From the NCBI RefSeq assembly GCF_029504575.1, contig NZ_JAQFII010000001.1:2454501-2518500 (forward strand): a stretch of DNA of 64,000 nt, in the 5' to 3' direction. Below are positions 19,407 to 29,760 of this stretch, piece after piece (the first letter of the stretch is position 1; every line of letters begins with the position of its first letter). The notes beneath the pieces were generated by a model that was not told the origin of the DNA, did no database searches, and saw only the letters and a list, made by a program, of their open reading frames with translations. Position numbers and translations under genes: made by a program. The stretch is from Streptomyces sp. SPB162. Lineage in GTDB: Bacteria > Actinomycetota > Actinomycetes > Streptomycetales > Streptomycetaceae.

Positions 19407-22400
19407 CGTCTTCCACCGTCTCCATCGCGAGCGTTGACTGCGTCTGCACGGCCGTGCCTGCCCCCTTACGCCCCCGGGTCTTCTTCACCGGACGCCAGTC
19501 AGTGAGGGCAGCCGGGGTGAGCTGTGCGTTCGCCAATTCCCCGTCCAGGAAGCTCTGGAACTCCTCGGCGGCAGACTCCTCGCCCCATTCCTCGTCGATA
19601 TCCCCGAACCACTGACGCAGCCACGGCATGAGCTCCGCGATCCCGGCGAGCAGCGGCACGAGCCGCTCGGTCGGCCAGTCCTGCTGTTTGCGGCGCTCGC
19701 TCACGAGGTTCAGCAGGGCAGTCGCCTGGTCACGCTGGTCCCAGCCGGCCCAGCCGAGGAGGAGCGTCGGGTCGGAGTCGGGATTCGCGTCCGGGTAGGA
19801 CACGAAACGCTCCTTGGGCACGTCGAGCTTCCCGCGGTTTGACCAGTAGGACTGCTTGGTGAAATCCGCAGAGGCGTACTTCGGAGGCACGGCAATGTCC
19901 AGGCGCTCCCCCGTACGGTCTTCCTCGCGCTGCTGCTCCCAGACGCTCTCCCACTGTGCGCGCTTGCGCAAGCCAGTGTCCTTGTAGCGATAGGCGGCGA
20001 GGTAGGGGACGTGCTCGGTGTCGACTACGTCTGCCAGGACCAGGGCGAGAGAAAGGTTCGGCTTACCGAGGTGAGTCGCGTAGAGGCGCGCGGCGTTGAG
20101 GATCGCCTCCGCGTCTGGCCGCTTCTCCAGCTCGTCGGCGAGCTGGCCTACGGTGAGAGTGCGGGGCTGCTCGAAGTCGTTGAGGACGTGGTACCAGAAG
20201 GCTTTGTCCTCGCAGCGGTCCAGTAGCCAAGTGCGGAGTGCGACCTTCTCGCGCTTCTCCCAGGGGTCGGCTGCCCAACGCCGCTTGCACTCGGGGCGCT
20301 CGATGAGCGCGAGGTCACGGCGTGCGGAGATGGTGTCAATACGAGCCTGCACGATGTCCCGGTACGAGTCCGGCCAATGGGCCGGGATCTCGGTGACGGG
20401 GGTGGACCCGTGCCGGTTAAACCAAGCGGTCTCCGCCTTACCGGCTGCCTGCTTACGCGCGAGCACGATCTCGAATGCGCGCTCGCCGAGTTTGACCTGA
20501 GGGGGTGTGCTTGGAGAGGGAGCGGTGAGGCGAGTTCTCTCGGCGTCAGTGAGGAGCCCGTAGGCGTGGTAGACCTCCCAGTCCAGCTCCTCCTGAAGCG
20601 CGATCATGCGGTCCCGGGTGCGGGTCCAGGCGGTGTGGGCGGCGTCGAGGCGAGCCCGGGTGGGCGGTTCGTCGGCGGTGCAAACGACGGACGGCTCATG
20701 GGTGGCTAGCTCCTGCGCTAGGGCGTCGAGGGCACAGCCGAGGGGGAGGGGGAGGCGGGCAGGAAGAGGGAACTCCTGAAGCTTGGTGCCGGTGAACTCG
20801 TAGAAATCTTCCCAGGGGACAGAGGTAGTCCGTGCGCCTCGACTATCCACACTGTTGCCCTTGTTGTGGCAGACCTGCTTGAGCCAGAAGCACGCCACCG
20901 ACGAGTTGAGCACCCCAAGCAGCGCCAAGTGATCGTCCTCGGTCGATCCCTCCCTCAACTTAATCACAGGCGCATGGCGGTTAAAGATACTGCCACCGCG
21001 ATCAAGAATGAAGTGATTATGCGTGGCAACGAAAGCGAAGGTAATGGACAATGGAGTCTGATATGGGGACGCCGTGTACTGCATGTACTCCCACCATCGA
21101 AGCCCCGCATCCTCCATATTCCCCTGGAAGGTTCGCCGTTCTGCTAGCAATGCTCGCCAAGGCCACATCTCGATCGCAATTTCGCCATCAGTAACTTCTC
21201 GCACATAAGGAAACCAGATTCCCTGTTCGGGCGAGGAGCACCAGTCCCGATTAGACTCTCCCGACAGAAGGGGTTTGATTCCCGAACGAGGAGCAACTGT
21301 TCGCAACGTCGAACGAAGGGGCCGCATGTAGGCTTCATCCGCGCCAGCGCGGATGCCTCTTCCGATGGGTGGAGAAATTGAATCAAGCATCTTAATTGTT
21401 TTTTGCGTTAGCCTGGCCAGGACTACACTGGCCTGGCCGCCAGAGAGAGACCAAGGGGGATCGACCCATCTTGTGCGTGGCGTGTCCAGGACGGTAACCC
21501 AGTCATCCTCCGTACCCGGCTGGTTGATCCGCTTAGTGATGGACGTCCATACAAGGCCTCTTGAAGGTTCTCTCGGCTGCGAAGGCTCCCCACGAATCCC
21601 TAGGACAGCTCTAACTTGGTCATCCTGAAAAGCTAGCCTGTTCCGACCAATCAAGATAACTGTCGGAGTTCCGTGTCCCGGAATATAGGCCCCAGAGGTG
21701 TCGATGACGTGTGTGAGGTCGACTTTCTGGTGGAACCAGTCGATCAGCTTCCTACCGAACTCTCGCTTCATGAAGGAGTTCGCCGTAATCTGCCCGGCGA
21801 ACCCCGCCGCGCGCTCCGACCCGCTCGCGCGCACCGCGAGCTCGAAAATGCGCTGTGCGAAAGGCACCGATAGCGCATACGTCCCCGCGCATGTGTCGTA
21901 TGCATCCCGGTAATTCTGGTTTTCTTTTTTGTCCTTGACCGTAATGTAGGGCGGGTTGCCGACCACCAAATGGTACGAGCCCTTGCCTAGCAGGTCACAG
22001 TCTTGTACGTACTTGTCGACGTCTTCCGTCCGATACAGAAACTGCTTCGTACTAGAGAAAAGGTCATCGCCCACGACGCCCGCGTCCCGCCCATGCAGCA
22101 GCGAGTCCCCCACTGCGATATTGATCGGGAACTCCCCCAACACATCCAGCCGCCGCTTTTCCGCAGCCTTTAGGACGGCAACGAGCAAACGGAATCGTGC
22201 TACAGCCACTGCAAACGGGTTCTTATCGCAGCCATGTACCGAGGCCAACGCCCGCCGAATCAGGGTCCAGTCGTCCGCAGCCTTGTCCGTATTCCGCCAC
22301 TTCTCCAACAGCCGCTCGAACATCCCCAGCAGGAAGTGACCCGACCCGCACGCCGGGTCGATCGTCCTCAAACCCGCAGGGAGTTCGCGTACAATGCCGT

Positions 22401-23130
22401 GGCCGTCACGGACCTCGACGATTGGCTCGAGGCCGAACTCAGCCACTGCCGGCTCCAGCGTCAGGTCGAGGATGAACTCCTCGACGAATACCGGGGTCTG
22501 GAGCAGCGCATACGTTTTCCGGGCGTGCTCGCTCAGGTCCTGGTACAGGTCTCCGAGGAATCGGGTGTCCAGGTCTTCGTCCACGAACTCGTGGACGATC
22601 TCGCCGTCAGCCCCCACCCGCCTCCAGAACTTCAGGAGCCCGGTCGCCGCCTCGTACGAGGGCTCGATCTCCCACAGGGGGTTGTGCGCACGGTCGAACA
22701 GACCAGCGACCGTTCGGTTGGTCCCGGCAAGATGGTCGAAGGCGGCGATGATCCAGTCGCGGTCGTTCTTCTCCGGGTAGGCCGCGAAGAACGCCGCGTC
22801 GTGGTCCTCCGCGTCCTTAAGACGTTCGCCGACGCCCGCCAGCCACGGCCTGGCGACGAGCTCGTTGTCCTCGCAGAAGCGGACGAAGACGCAGCCCAGG
22901 ACCCACGCCGCCGCGACCTGCGTAACCCGCTCGTCCCTCCACGCCTCGTACGTGGCTGCCGTACGCCCGGCATCGAATGCCTTGGCGTACTCCGCCCTCA
23001 GCTCCTCCCGGTACGCCTCCACCGAGTCGCTGCGCGCTCGCAGGTCGTCTTCCAGGAGCGAGACCTGCTTGCGGAGGTCCCTCAGCAGACCGTCCTTGTT
23101 GCTGCCGCCACCACTACCGCGCGCGCTCAC
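19399..23130 (-). CDS. pglX: BREX type 2 adenine-specific methyltransferase PglX
   Basis: Product of 1243 aa. GTG 23130 is chosen because it overlaps the pglW stop (GTGA) and starts [16 protein letters not shown]; the open frame upstream is only a shadow of pglW. SAM motif I is [12 protein letters not shown] near residue 285 and catalytic motif IV is [11 protein letters not shown], both intact. A coiled region [18 protein letters not shown] precedes them. PglX is the m6A methylase and target-recognition component that separates self from phage DNA. In S. coelicolor a G tract in pglX gives phase variation; I see no long homopolymer here. GC and codon use drop around 20.9-22.1 kb (target-recognition part), suggesting local exchange. 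Confidence 0.93.
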   Translation of the reverse strand: MSARGSGGGSNKDGLLRDLRKQVSLLEDDLRARSDSVEAYREELRAEYAKAFDAGRTAATYEAWRDERVTQVAAAWVLGCVFVRFCEDNELVARPWLAGVGERLKDAEDHDAAFFAAYPEKNDRDWIIAAFDHLAGTNRTVAGLFDRAHNPLWEIEPSYEAATGLLKFWRRVGADGEIVHEFVDEDLDTRFLGDLYQDLSEHARKTYALLQTPVFVEEFILDLTLEPAVAEFGLEPIVEVRDGHGIVRELPAGLRTIDPACGSGHFLLGMFERLLEKWRNTDKAADDWTLIRRALASVHGCDKNPFAVAVARFRLLVAVLKAAEKRRLDVLGEFPINIAVGDSLLHGRDAGVVGDDLFSSTKQFLYRTEDVDKYVQDCDLLGKGSYHLVVGNPPYITVKDKKENQNYRDAYDTCAGTYALSVPFAQRIFELAVRASGSERAAGFAGQITANSFMKREFGRKLIDWFHQKVDLTHVIDTSGAYIPGHGTPTVILIGRNRLAFQDDQVRAVLGIRGEPSQPREPSRGLVWTSITKRINQPGTEDDWVTVLDTPRTRWVDPPWSLSGGQASVVLARLTQKTIKMLDSISPPIGRGIRAGADEAYMRPLRSTLRTVAPRSGIKPLLSGESNRDWCSSPEQGIWFPYVREVTDGEIAIEMWPWRALLAERRTFQGNMEDAGLRWWEYMQYTASPYQTPLSITFAFVATHNHFILDRGGSIFNRHAPVIKLREGSTEDDHLALLGVLNSSVACFWLKQVCHNKGNSVDSRGARTTSVPWEDFYEFTGTKLQEFPLPARLPLPLGCALDALAQELATHEPSVVCTADEPPTRARLDAAHTAWTRTRDRMIALQEELDWEVYHAYGLLTDAERTRLTAPSPSTPPQVKLGERAFEIVLARKQAAGKAETAWFNRHGSTPVTEIPAHWPDSYRDIVQARIDTISARRDLALIERPECKRRWAADPWEKREKVALRTWLLDRCEDKAFWYHVLNDFEQPRTLTVGQLADELEKRPDAEAILNAARLYATHLGKPNLSLALVLADVVDTEHVPYLAAYRYKDTGLRKRAQWESVWEQQREEDRTGERLDIAVPPKYASADFTKQSYWSNRGKLDVPKERFVSYPDANPDSDPTLLLGWAGWDQRDQATALLNLVSERRKQQDWPTERLVPLLAGIAELMPWLRQWFGDIDEEWGEESAAEEFQSFLDGELANAQLTPAALTDWRPVKKTRGRKGAGTAVQTQSTLAMETVEDDE

Positions 23131-26100
23131 TGTGCCAGTCCCTCTCGATGTGCGGCCAAGTCCTTGAGGAAGCCCTCGGTCAGCACCACGCGTTCCGCGT
23201 CGCCGCCGGTCACCTCCACTGTGCGTCCGTCCAGTTCCGGTGTGCCCTGCGCATTGTGGGAAGGAGTGAGGAGCCACAGCCCGTGGGGCCGGCCACCTGG
23301 TTTGCGAGCCTCCCGCTGGAGTCCCACCAGCAGTTCGTGCCCGCCCGCTTCGTAGTAGTGGGCGAGCAGCCCTGCCGTGTGGACGAACAAGACCGTCCCC
23401 GGCTCCCGCCCGGCAGCCTCCGCCAAACGTTCCGCCACCCGGGGCCACACCCGGACCACAAACGACCGCAGCCCGCCCGGCAATGCACCACTCCTGGTGT
23501 AGCGGGTGTCCGCGCCCAGCACCTTGGACCAGTCCGTCCCGTGTTCGGCGGCCAGCGCCTGGAACTCATCCAGGAAGACCCGCCCGAGATTCACCGGCAC
23601 CACCGGGAACGCACGCGCGACCGCCTCCATCACCGATCCACTCTCGTCCCGCAATCGCCTAACGGACACATTAAGTGCGAGGAAACCACCTTCGCGTACA
23701 GCGGAGTTGAGCTTCTCGGTGAGCAGGGCCACCGGATCGCGCCCGGCTCCCGCCCGCGCAGCCTGCGCGCGGGAGGCCGCCGTCACCGTTCCTGTGGAGG
23801 ATGAGTACAGCCAACTGCTGCCGCCGCCCATCGGGGTGACCGGCGCCAACGGCTTGAAACGCTGCTCCGTCGTCTCGTAGGTCAGCGCGAAGCCAGCTTT
23901 CTGCAGCGCGTCCTCGACCTCGACATACGTGGGCTTGCCCAGCGTCATCTCGGGAAAGCGGGAACGCAGCCGCGCCAGCAGCCCGTCCCGGCTGATTCCC
24001 ACTTCGCGGCGCACGCCGGAGGCAGCCTGCGAGATCTGCAGGGCCCGCCACAGCTCCAGCGTCTTGGGGTACAGCTCAAGCCGTGGCGACGCGGCCGCGC
24101 CCGCCGAGGCCGCGGCCGCCAGCGTGACCAACCGGGCGTCCGGCAGCGGGTTCATGTCCTCGGGGGTCGCCACAGCCCTCAGATCACGCAAAGTCACGAC
24201 GCGATCGGGCAGCGGTTCGGTGGCAGCGATCTTGTCGGCCGCGTCACCCAACGCTACGGCGTACGCTGCGAGCTCCTCCGGCGTGGGGTCGTCGGAGCCG
24301 TCCAGTGATGCTAGGGCTACGATCAGCCGTCCTCTGCGCCGCATCTGCGCGAGCCGTGGCTCATGCTCTTCGTCACGGCCGGTGAGTAGCACCTCGGCCG
24401 CGACCGCAGCACGTACGACGGCGAAAGCGGCCGCCTGTGTGCCTTCGTCAGTCTCGCTCTCCGATCCATGAGCTGCAGCGAGTACCCGGGCCAATTCACG
24501 CGCGGTCATCGCACGGCCGGCGCCAGCGACTGCCTCGACGAGCTCATCACGGACAGTGTCCATCCAGCCCGTCTCGGCCCAGACGCCGATAGCCGAGCCA
24601 AGATGTTTCGAGACTGTGTACTCAGAGACCTTGACCCTTTCCGCCACCTGCCGGCTGGTTGGCCAAGTGCCGACCGCCGACGCGCCGTCGAGCCCGAGCC
24701 AGGCCGCGACAACCTGGGGCCGTTTGTTGTCCTTGCGGCCCGCCGGTACCGGATTGAGGAGTGCCGCGAGCCGCTCCACGGTCTGCCGGGACTCGTGCTC
24801 CGCGCCAACAGTGCCACCAGCGGCCGGTTCAACCGGCTTCACTGCCGCAGCAGCCTGCGCAACCTTGGACTTCCTCGGCCTCAGCGCCGCCGTCCACTGT
24901 CGGTGCCGCCGGTTGAGCTCCTTCTTGACGACCGCGCCGATCCCACGTTTGTTCCGGAAGCTGGGCAGAGGCACATCGAGCAACTCGCCAACCGTCACGG
25001 CCCCCAGTTCCTCGGCCACCGCCGCTGCCCGCGCGGTCAAGCCGGCGTCCCTGAGAGTCGTGGTGCACTTCGCTCTGTCCGCGCACAGATCCCGGACGGC
25101 GTCCTCAGACAGCCCCTCGGGGAACTCGCCAACCCCAAGGAGCGAAACGTTGTCCGTGGTCGGCGGCGGCTGAATACGGTCGGCTTCGGCGAAGATCGCC
25201 CGCCAAGCATCCCGCATTTGCCGCAAAGTCTCGAAGCGGCGGTTGACGTCCCGGTGCAGGGCTCGCTCGAAAAATGCCTCAAGTCCCGGCTTCAATACGG
25301 CTACGAAGGCATCGGAAGCGATGAACGGGAGCTCGTCCTCGATCCCGACGTTAGGGTCCTCCTGGCCGGTTCCCCACGCGGGGCGCTCAGCGGCGGCCAT
25401 CTCGTACAGGACGACCGCAGCCGCATACCGCTCCGCGTAGTCGTCATACACGGGCCGCCGTGCATCACCCAAGAATGGGTCCAGGTAGCCGCGGGTGCCC
25501 GCTTTGATGTCCCGATCGGAGGCTGCTGCCAGGGAGAAGTCGAACAGCATCAATTGCTGTTCTCCGTCCTCCCGGACCTTGATCCCGAGGTTATCGGGCT
25601 TGAGATCGCGGTGTCGCATACCCCTGGCTGCAAGATCGTCCAGCGCCGTGAAGAGGTCCTCGCCGCAGGAGGCCAACTCTTCGTATCCCAATGGCCCATG
25701 GCTGCGCAGCCGCTGGGCGAGGGTCTCAGGTCCCGCGTATTCAAGGGCGAGCACAGTCCTGCCGGCGAGGGTGCGCGGGCCCTCGTAGAGTTTGACGATC
25801 CGGCCACTGCTGACCTGCTGTAGAGCTGCGGCCTCGGAGGCCAGGCGCTCGTTCTTCTCAGCGTCCAGAGCTACCTTGAGGACCCGTTCCTCCGCTACCA
25901 GCCGGCCGCGCTCGTCCTCGCTGACGCGGGTCACATACAGGGCACGTGCGGTGGCGCCTGAGCCGAGGACTCGTTCCACGGTCCAGTCGCCGTCGACGGC
26001 CTGGCCAGGAGTGGCATCCAGAGGATCGGCCTCCACCGCGGCGGCCTCGGCGGCACTGGCCTGTTCGGTTTGGTCAAGCCAGGTGAGGAATGCGTCTGCG

Positions 26101-27575
26101 GAGTCGAGGCGCTCGTCGACCGAGGATCGGGTAGCGGCGTACACCAGCTCGTCGAGGCCGGAGTCGACCGCGTCACTGACTGCGTACATGTGCAGTCCGC
26201 CGTCTGCGTGCAGCCGCTCCTTGAGCGCAGTACGGGTTTCGGCGGGCGGCATCCCGGTCAGGATGTGGTGAGCGACCGCACCCAGGCCGAAGACGTCGAG
26301 GTCCACAGGGTCGGGGAAGTCAGCGTCTGTCTCCGGCGCGAGATAGCACTGGGCAGCATCCTCAATGTGCTCCCCCGTGAAGGATGCCTCGCCGAGCGAG
26401 CGCAGGGAGGTGGTGTCGAAGTCGCGAGCGGATGCCTGCCAGTCGATGATCCGCAGGACCGGATTGCTGCCGTTATCGCGCGCAGTGACGTATACCGAGC
26501 GAGCGGCCAGGGCGCGGTGGTAGAGCGAGCGACGGTGGGCGTAGCGAACAGCCTCGGCGAGCTGGCGCACCATGTCACGGCGTACCGCGTCGGGCAGCTT
26601 CGCTCCATGCACCGCCAGGTAGTTGTCAAGGCGAAGATCGCTCTCACGGTGGCGGAAGAGGATTGCCGGCCCGCCCTGGTGCTGGCGGATAGCGACGGCC
26701 TGGGCGATACCGCGGTGGGCGATCCCCTGAAGCACCTGATACTCACGCTCGGCCGCCCGAGTAGCCGAGCGGCGCTTGTCCTCGCTCGCCATCTGCTCGA
26801 CGAGATAGACCCGGACCCGGCCCTCCTCGTGGATCATTTCCTTGCGCTCGGCGAGCCGATCCTCCCAGGTGGGGCCCGCATCCAGGGGGCGGGAGGAAAG
26901 TTTCCAGCCATCGCCGAAGTCGAGGTGGGCGGTGGAGGCCCGCACCCCGATCCTCTTCATCAGCTCGGGCAGGTGCCGGGTGAAGTCCTCGGTAACACGC
27001 GAGCTCTCACGTTCCGGCGGCAGACTCAAGAAGTCGTCCCAGATGCCGGGCAGCCCCGTTACGGCACCATCGCGTCCGTACACGTGGGTACGTTGCACCG
27101 TATCCAGCGCGCTCTGGAGCAGCGGATCGGAGAGGAAGACCGCCGGGTCGATGCGCGGGATGCGCGGAATCCGCAGGTGAAGATCATCGGCGGCCTGCTG
27201 GAGGCGGGACTTGAGCTCCTTGGACTTCAGGTCGGTGAGGTGCAGCGGATTGCGGATCGTACGGATCCGGCCATCAGGAGCGTGAAAGCTCCAGGTATCG
27301 CCGGTATTGACCACCCGACCGGGGTGCCCCTTCAATTCGACCAGGTACAGGCCGCGCGGTACTGCGATGAGAAGATCACACTCGTTGATACGGCCGCTCA
27401 TCGCCGTGAAGGAGAAGGTCGCACACGCGTAGTGGGGGGCGGTGACCGGCATCCGCTGCTTGACGTGATCGAGAGCCGCCTGCTCCCAAGGGAACGGTGA
27501 CGGCCGCGTCTGATACCAGCGTCTCACCTGAGGTGGTCCGGGCCTGGGGGTCGCCTGGCCGGCTGCTGCCGCCAC
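23127..27575 (-). CDS. pglW: BREX type 2 serine/threonine kinase PglW
   Basis: Product of 1482 aa from GTG 27575. An N-terminal NERD-type nuclease-related domain (INECDLLIAVPRGLYLVELKG, ~50-130) comes first. Next is a degenerate kinase-like domain (~260-510) with LYHRALAARSVYV in place of HRDLKxxN and IIDWQ in place of DFG. An apparently active kinase (~540-800) follows, with LGSGATARALYV, VLKVALD, MRHRDLKPDNLGI and LFDFSLA. C-terminal parts include a helix-hairpin-helix-like FRNKRGIGAVVKKEL and an HTH-like VKVSEYTVSKHLG. It is the first gene of the operon; pglX starts inside its stop. In S. coelicolor PglW is a kinase required for defence. Confidence 0.92.
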   Translation of the reverse strand: MAAAAGQATPRPGPPQVRRWYQTRPSPFPWEQAALDHVKQRMPVTAPHYACATFSFTAMSGRINECDLLIAVPRGLYLVELKGHPGRVVNTGDTWSFHAPDGRIRTIRNPLHLTDLKSKELKSRLQQAADDLHLRIPRIPRIDPAVFLSDPLLQSALDTVQRTHVYGRDGAVTGLPGIWDDFLSLPPERESSRVTEDFTRHLPELMKRIGVRASTAHLDFGDGWKLSSRPLDAGPTWEDRLAERKEMIHEEGRVRVYLVEQMASEDKRRSATRAAEREYQVLQGIAHRGIAQAVAIRQHQGGPAILFRHRESDLRLDNYLAVHGAKLPDAVRRDMVRQLAEAVRYAHRRSLYHRALAARSVYVTARDNGSNPVLRIIDWQASARDFDTTSLRSLGEASFTGEHIEDAAQCYLAPETDADFPDPVDLDVFGLGAVAHHILTGMPPAETRTALKERLHADGGLHMYAVSDAVDSGLDELVYAATRSSVDERLDSADAFLTWLDQTEQASAAEAAAVEADPLDATPGQAVDGDWTVERVLGSGATARALYVTRVSEDERGRLVAEERVLKVALDAEKNERLASEAAALQQVSSGRIVKLYEGPRTLAGRTVLALEYAGPETLAQRLRSHGPLGYEELASCGEDLFTALDDLAARGMRHRDLKPDNLGIKVREDGEQQLMLFDFSLAAASDRDIKAGTRGYLDPFLGDARRPVYDDYAERYAAAVVLYEMAAAERPAWGTGQEDPNVGIEDELPFIASDAFVAVLKPGLEAFFERALHRDVNRRFETLRQMRDAWRAIFAEADRIQPPPTTDNVSLLGVGEFPEGLSEDAVRDLCADRAKCTTTLRDAGLTARAAAVAEELGAVTVGELLDVPLPSFRNKRGIGAVVKKELNRRHRQWTAALRPRKSKVAQAAAAVKPVEPAAGGTVGAEHESRQTVERLAALLNPVPAGRKDNKRPQVVAAWLGLDGASAVGTWPTSRQVAERVKVSEYTVSKHLGSAIGVWAETGWMDTVRDELVEAVAGAGRAMTARELARVLAAAHGSESETDEGTQAAAFAVVRAAVAAEVLLTGRDEEHEPRLAQMRRRGRLIVALASLDGSDDPTPEELAAYAVALGDAADKIAATEPLPDRVVTLRDLRAVATPEDMNPLPDARLVTLAAAASAGAAASPRLELYPKTLELWRALQISQAASGVRREVGISRDGLLARLRSRFPEMTLGKPTYVEVEDALQKAGFALTYETTEQRFKPLAPVTPMGGGSSWLYSSSTGTVTAASRAQAARAGAGRDPVALLTEKLNSAVREGGFLALNVSVRRLRDESGSVMEAVARAFPVVPVNLGRVFLDEFQALAAEHGTDWSKVLGADTRYTRSGALPGGLRSFVVRVWPRVAERLAEAAGREPGTVLFVHTAGLLAHYYEAGGHELLVGLQREARKPGGRPHGLWLLTPSHNAQGTPELDGRTVEVTGGDAERVVLTEGFLKDLAAHREGLAQ

Positions 27576-27870
27576 CGCCGTTCACCGCACCTTTCCACTG
27601 CCGGGCTCGCCTGCTCGTCGGCATGATCGATGCCGAGGGAGATGGTATGGGGCGAATCACGGCTTTCTGAAATCGTCAGACTACTGAATGGGACATCCTG
27701 CCAGGTGGGAGGCCACATCGCAGTGAACCGAGGCAAACTCGGACTACCGCCAGGCAGACCCCAGAGAGCTCGTCGCTATCTGGCCATTCTGTGGCCGGTA
27801 TGCCATACGCCGCAGAGGACCCTTCTACGATCATGGGGTACTCAGCGAGCCGCAGGCGGGGGAGACGGAT
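27576..27870. promoter_or_regulatory. Divergent intergenic region upstream of pglW
   Basis: About 295 bases between the pglW start (leftward) and the 27871 gene (rightward). Both promoters must lie here, but I see no convincing -35/-10 pair or long palindrome. Only the GGGGGAG ribosome-binding site before 27871 is clear. Confidence 0.4.
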
Positions 27871-28842
27871 ATGGCCGGGACTGTACGCAAACGAACCGTT
27901 TTCTTCTTCGAGATTGTGGAAGCCCACCGCGGTCAGCCCCGTATGGAACCCCAGCCCTGGAGACGCTTCCTCGACCACGTCGCGGCCTCGGAACCACACG
28001 AGCGCATCGTGCGTAGCGCGGACGACCAACTGGTCGGGATCGTAGATACGACCACCGCGACTGATCACCTGCAGCTCGCCAAGATCACCGGCGAGGTGCC
28101 ACACCAGCTCGACCACAGCAACGGCACCATTGAAGCTCTACAACTTGCGGCCGGCACAGACGTCGTCCACGTGACCACGCTCTGTTTCCTGCCCTACGGC
28201 AACATCATCGGCGCCCTACACGGAGGCTTCTCCGCACCGCGCGTCAGCGCCATCACCAAGTGGCTGAACGGGATCGGCCTCCCCTGCGGCGAGGTTGTAC
28301 TCAAGCCCGTCATTCATGCGCGATCCCGTGAGAAACTCAACCGGATCGAGGCGGTGTCGGAGTTCACCGTGCAGCTCGAAGGCGCCCCGGCAGACACCGT
28401 CAGCGCCCTGGGGGCGCGAGGCGACCTCGCAGACTCGCTGCGAAGTTTCGGGCAGCGTCATCCCGACACCTCCATCACCCTCTCCCTGAAGGTTCCCAGG
28501 CGCGGCGGGCGGCTGAGCAAGCTCCGCAGGAACCGGGCCGCCACCCAACTGCGCAGCGACGTGCTCCAGTTCATCCCCGACCTCGATGAATGGATGGACG
28601 AGTCGGGGGTGGTGCGCTCCGTCAGCGGCCAGGTAGCCATACGCGACCCGCACCGACAGTCCCTTGAGTACGAGCCACTCGACTTCCTGGCCCACCGCAT
28701 CACAGCGCAGTGCGAAGTGCCGGTCGCCTTCACCGACGGTCGTTCGGTGGACCTTCGATACGCCGTCGACGCGATCTTCCGCGCGGCCCGTACACATGAA
28801 AGTGCGCTTCAGGAAGCCTGTCAGTACCGGCCGCTACCCTGA
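27871..28842 (+). CDS. DUF6731-like protein, candidate defence accessory
   Basis: Product of 323 aa; ATG 27871 with GGGGGAG upstream. It begins RKRTVFFFEIVEAH, then carries TLCFLPYGNIIGALHGGFSAPRVSAITKWL, which has the FxPxGxIIG...PRxxxLxxxL layout I associate with DUF6731 and similar phage-defence-linked families. The assignment is from memory and tentative. No membrane segment and no obvious catalytic motif. It lies divergently next to pglW inside the repeat-bracketed BREX unit and 26 bases before a membrane-protein gene, so the two form a small operon. It could be a stand-alone abortive-infection module or a BREX accessory. Confidence 0.5.
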   Translation: MAGTVRKRTVFFFEIVEAHRGQPRMEPQPWRRFLDHVAASEPHERIVRSADDQLVGIVDTTTATDHLQLAKITGEVPHQLDHSNGTIEALQLAAGTDVVHVTTLCFLPYGNIIGALHGGFSAPRVSAITKWLNGIGLPCGEVVLKPVIHARSREKLNRIEAVSEFTVQLEGAPADTVSALGARGDLADSLRSFGQRHPDTSITLSLKVPRRGGRLSKLRRNRAATQLRSDVLQFIPDLDEWMDESGVVRSVSGQVAIRDPHRQSLEYEPLDFLAHRITAQCEVPVAFTDGRSVDLRYAVDAIFRAARTHESALQEACQYRPLP

Positions 28843-28868
28843 ACAGCAGCTCAGGACTGGGGGGCGAC

Positions 28869-29450
28869 ATGCTGGACTGGTTGTGGCGACGATGGGTGGG
28901 CCGACCCGCTGTCGACTGGATCCTCGCGCTGACGGTCACCGGGGGGCAACTGGCGGCTGTGTGGATCACAGGGGGCGGGGATGTCCTGGCCTGGCCCGAT
29001 AAGGACCAGCGCATCGCCGTTTATACGGCAACCGCGACCGTCGCCGCAGTTGTCGGCAGCTTCATCACCGCGGCTGTCACCCTGTACGCCGCATCCACCG
29101 GAGAGCGCATGCGCACGTTGCGCACGCATCCCGTACAGGGGCCGCAATTCCGGCGAAACTGGATGAGCATCCTCAGCGCAACACTGGTGGTCTCAGGGTT
29201 GTGCTTGCTGGCCATCATCCTCGACACGAAACAGCAGGACCCGGGCGGGGCGCACTGGCTGGCCTCGGTGGCTATAGCCCTGGGGGTGGCGCGAGCCACG
29301 CGACTGGTATGGCTGTTTGGCAAAATCATCATCGGCGGCGACATCGATCTCGCGGATGCTGCCCTCACCCCAACGGGGCCACCACCGACGCCGATACCTG
29401 TACCGACGCGGCGGCCAGGCGGCCATGGCGGTGCGGCGGGGAGTAGCTGA
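28869..29450 (+). CDS. Four-helix membrane protein paired with the DUF6731-like gene
   Basis: Product of 193 aa; ATG 28869 with GGGGGGC upstream. Four hydrophobic segments are visible: WILALTVTGGQLAAVWI (~20-40), YTATATVAAVVGSFITAAVT (~57-80), ILSATLVVSGLCLLAIIL (~100-120) and WLASVAIALGVARATRLVWL (~130-155). The tail is Pro/Gly-rich (PTGPPPTPIPVPTRRPGGHGG). No known family. The 26-base gap to the preceding gene implies co-transcription. A cytosolic sensor plus a membrane protein is a recurring abortive-infection layout, which is only an analogy here. Confidence 0.6.
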   Translation: MLDWLWRRWVGRPAVDWILALTVTGGQLAAVWITGGGDVLAWPDKDQRIAVYTATATVAAVVGSFITAAVTLYAASTGERMRTLRTHPVQGPQFRRNWMSILSATLVVSGLCLLAIILDTKQQDPGGAHWLASVAIALGVARATRLVWLFGKIIIGGDIDLADAALTPTGPPPTPIPVPTRRPGGHGGAAGSS

Positions 29451-29459
29451 CGCACTCGC

Positions 29460-29690
29460 CAGGCGACGGGTCTGAGCTTCTACGCGCTGGAAGGGAAATC
29501 CGTCGGTCGTGGGTTCGAGCGCCTACCCCGAGCTGGCGCGACCCCCGGGGAGCGTGGGGTCCTCGTCCACCGGGGACGCGTTCGGGACACAGTCGGGACA
29601 CAAGGATAGGAACAGACCGACAAAGAGCAACAGGGGTCGATATTACTTACCCCATCTGACCAGCAAAAACGTACTGAATGAGCACACATG
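29460..29690 (+). other. Element-end module 1 (possible integrase 3' relic)
   Basis: This stretch aligns in pieces to 45270-45487 and 47385-47592: a GGAAGG(G)AAATCCG stretch, a CCGAGCT(G/T)GCGCGA-like stretch, then GGGACxCAAGGAxAGGAA before the att site. A plus-strand frame with GTQSGHKDRNR looks like the C-terminal tail of a Streptomyces tyrosine integrase, but the catalytic part is missing. Bases 29497-29519 repeat 23 bases of the att core. Confidence 0.5.
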
Positions 29691-29760
29691 ATCAAGGGCC
29701 GCCAAGATCCCCAAAGGACTCATAATCCGTCGGTCGTGGGTTCGAGTCCCACCCGCCCCA
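29691..29760 (+). other. att site 1: 3' half of a CAU-anticodon tRNA
   Basis: The anticodon loop CTCATAA, a perfect T-arm stem (GTGGG/CCCAC around TTCGAGT) and the acceptor strand CCGCCCCA are all present. The matching 5' acceptor GGGGCGG and D arm are absent; instead the shared non-tRNA sequence GGGCCGCCAAGATCC lies on the left. This is the expected form of a right attachment site of an element that integrated into the tRNA gene and carried the tRNA 3' half on its attP. Confidence 0.75.

Noticed and set aside
23128-23448. N-terminal extension of pglX upstream of GTG 23130
   Set aside because: The extension overlaps pglW by 320 bases with arginine/glycine-rich shadow sequence; the GTGA overlap start fits the operon pattern.
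29697-29760. Functional tRNA gene
   Set aside because: Only the anticodon loop to 3' end is present. The 5' acceptor strand and D arm are missing in all three copies and the anticodon stem has a mismatch, so these are att-site remnants.
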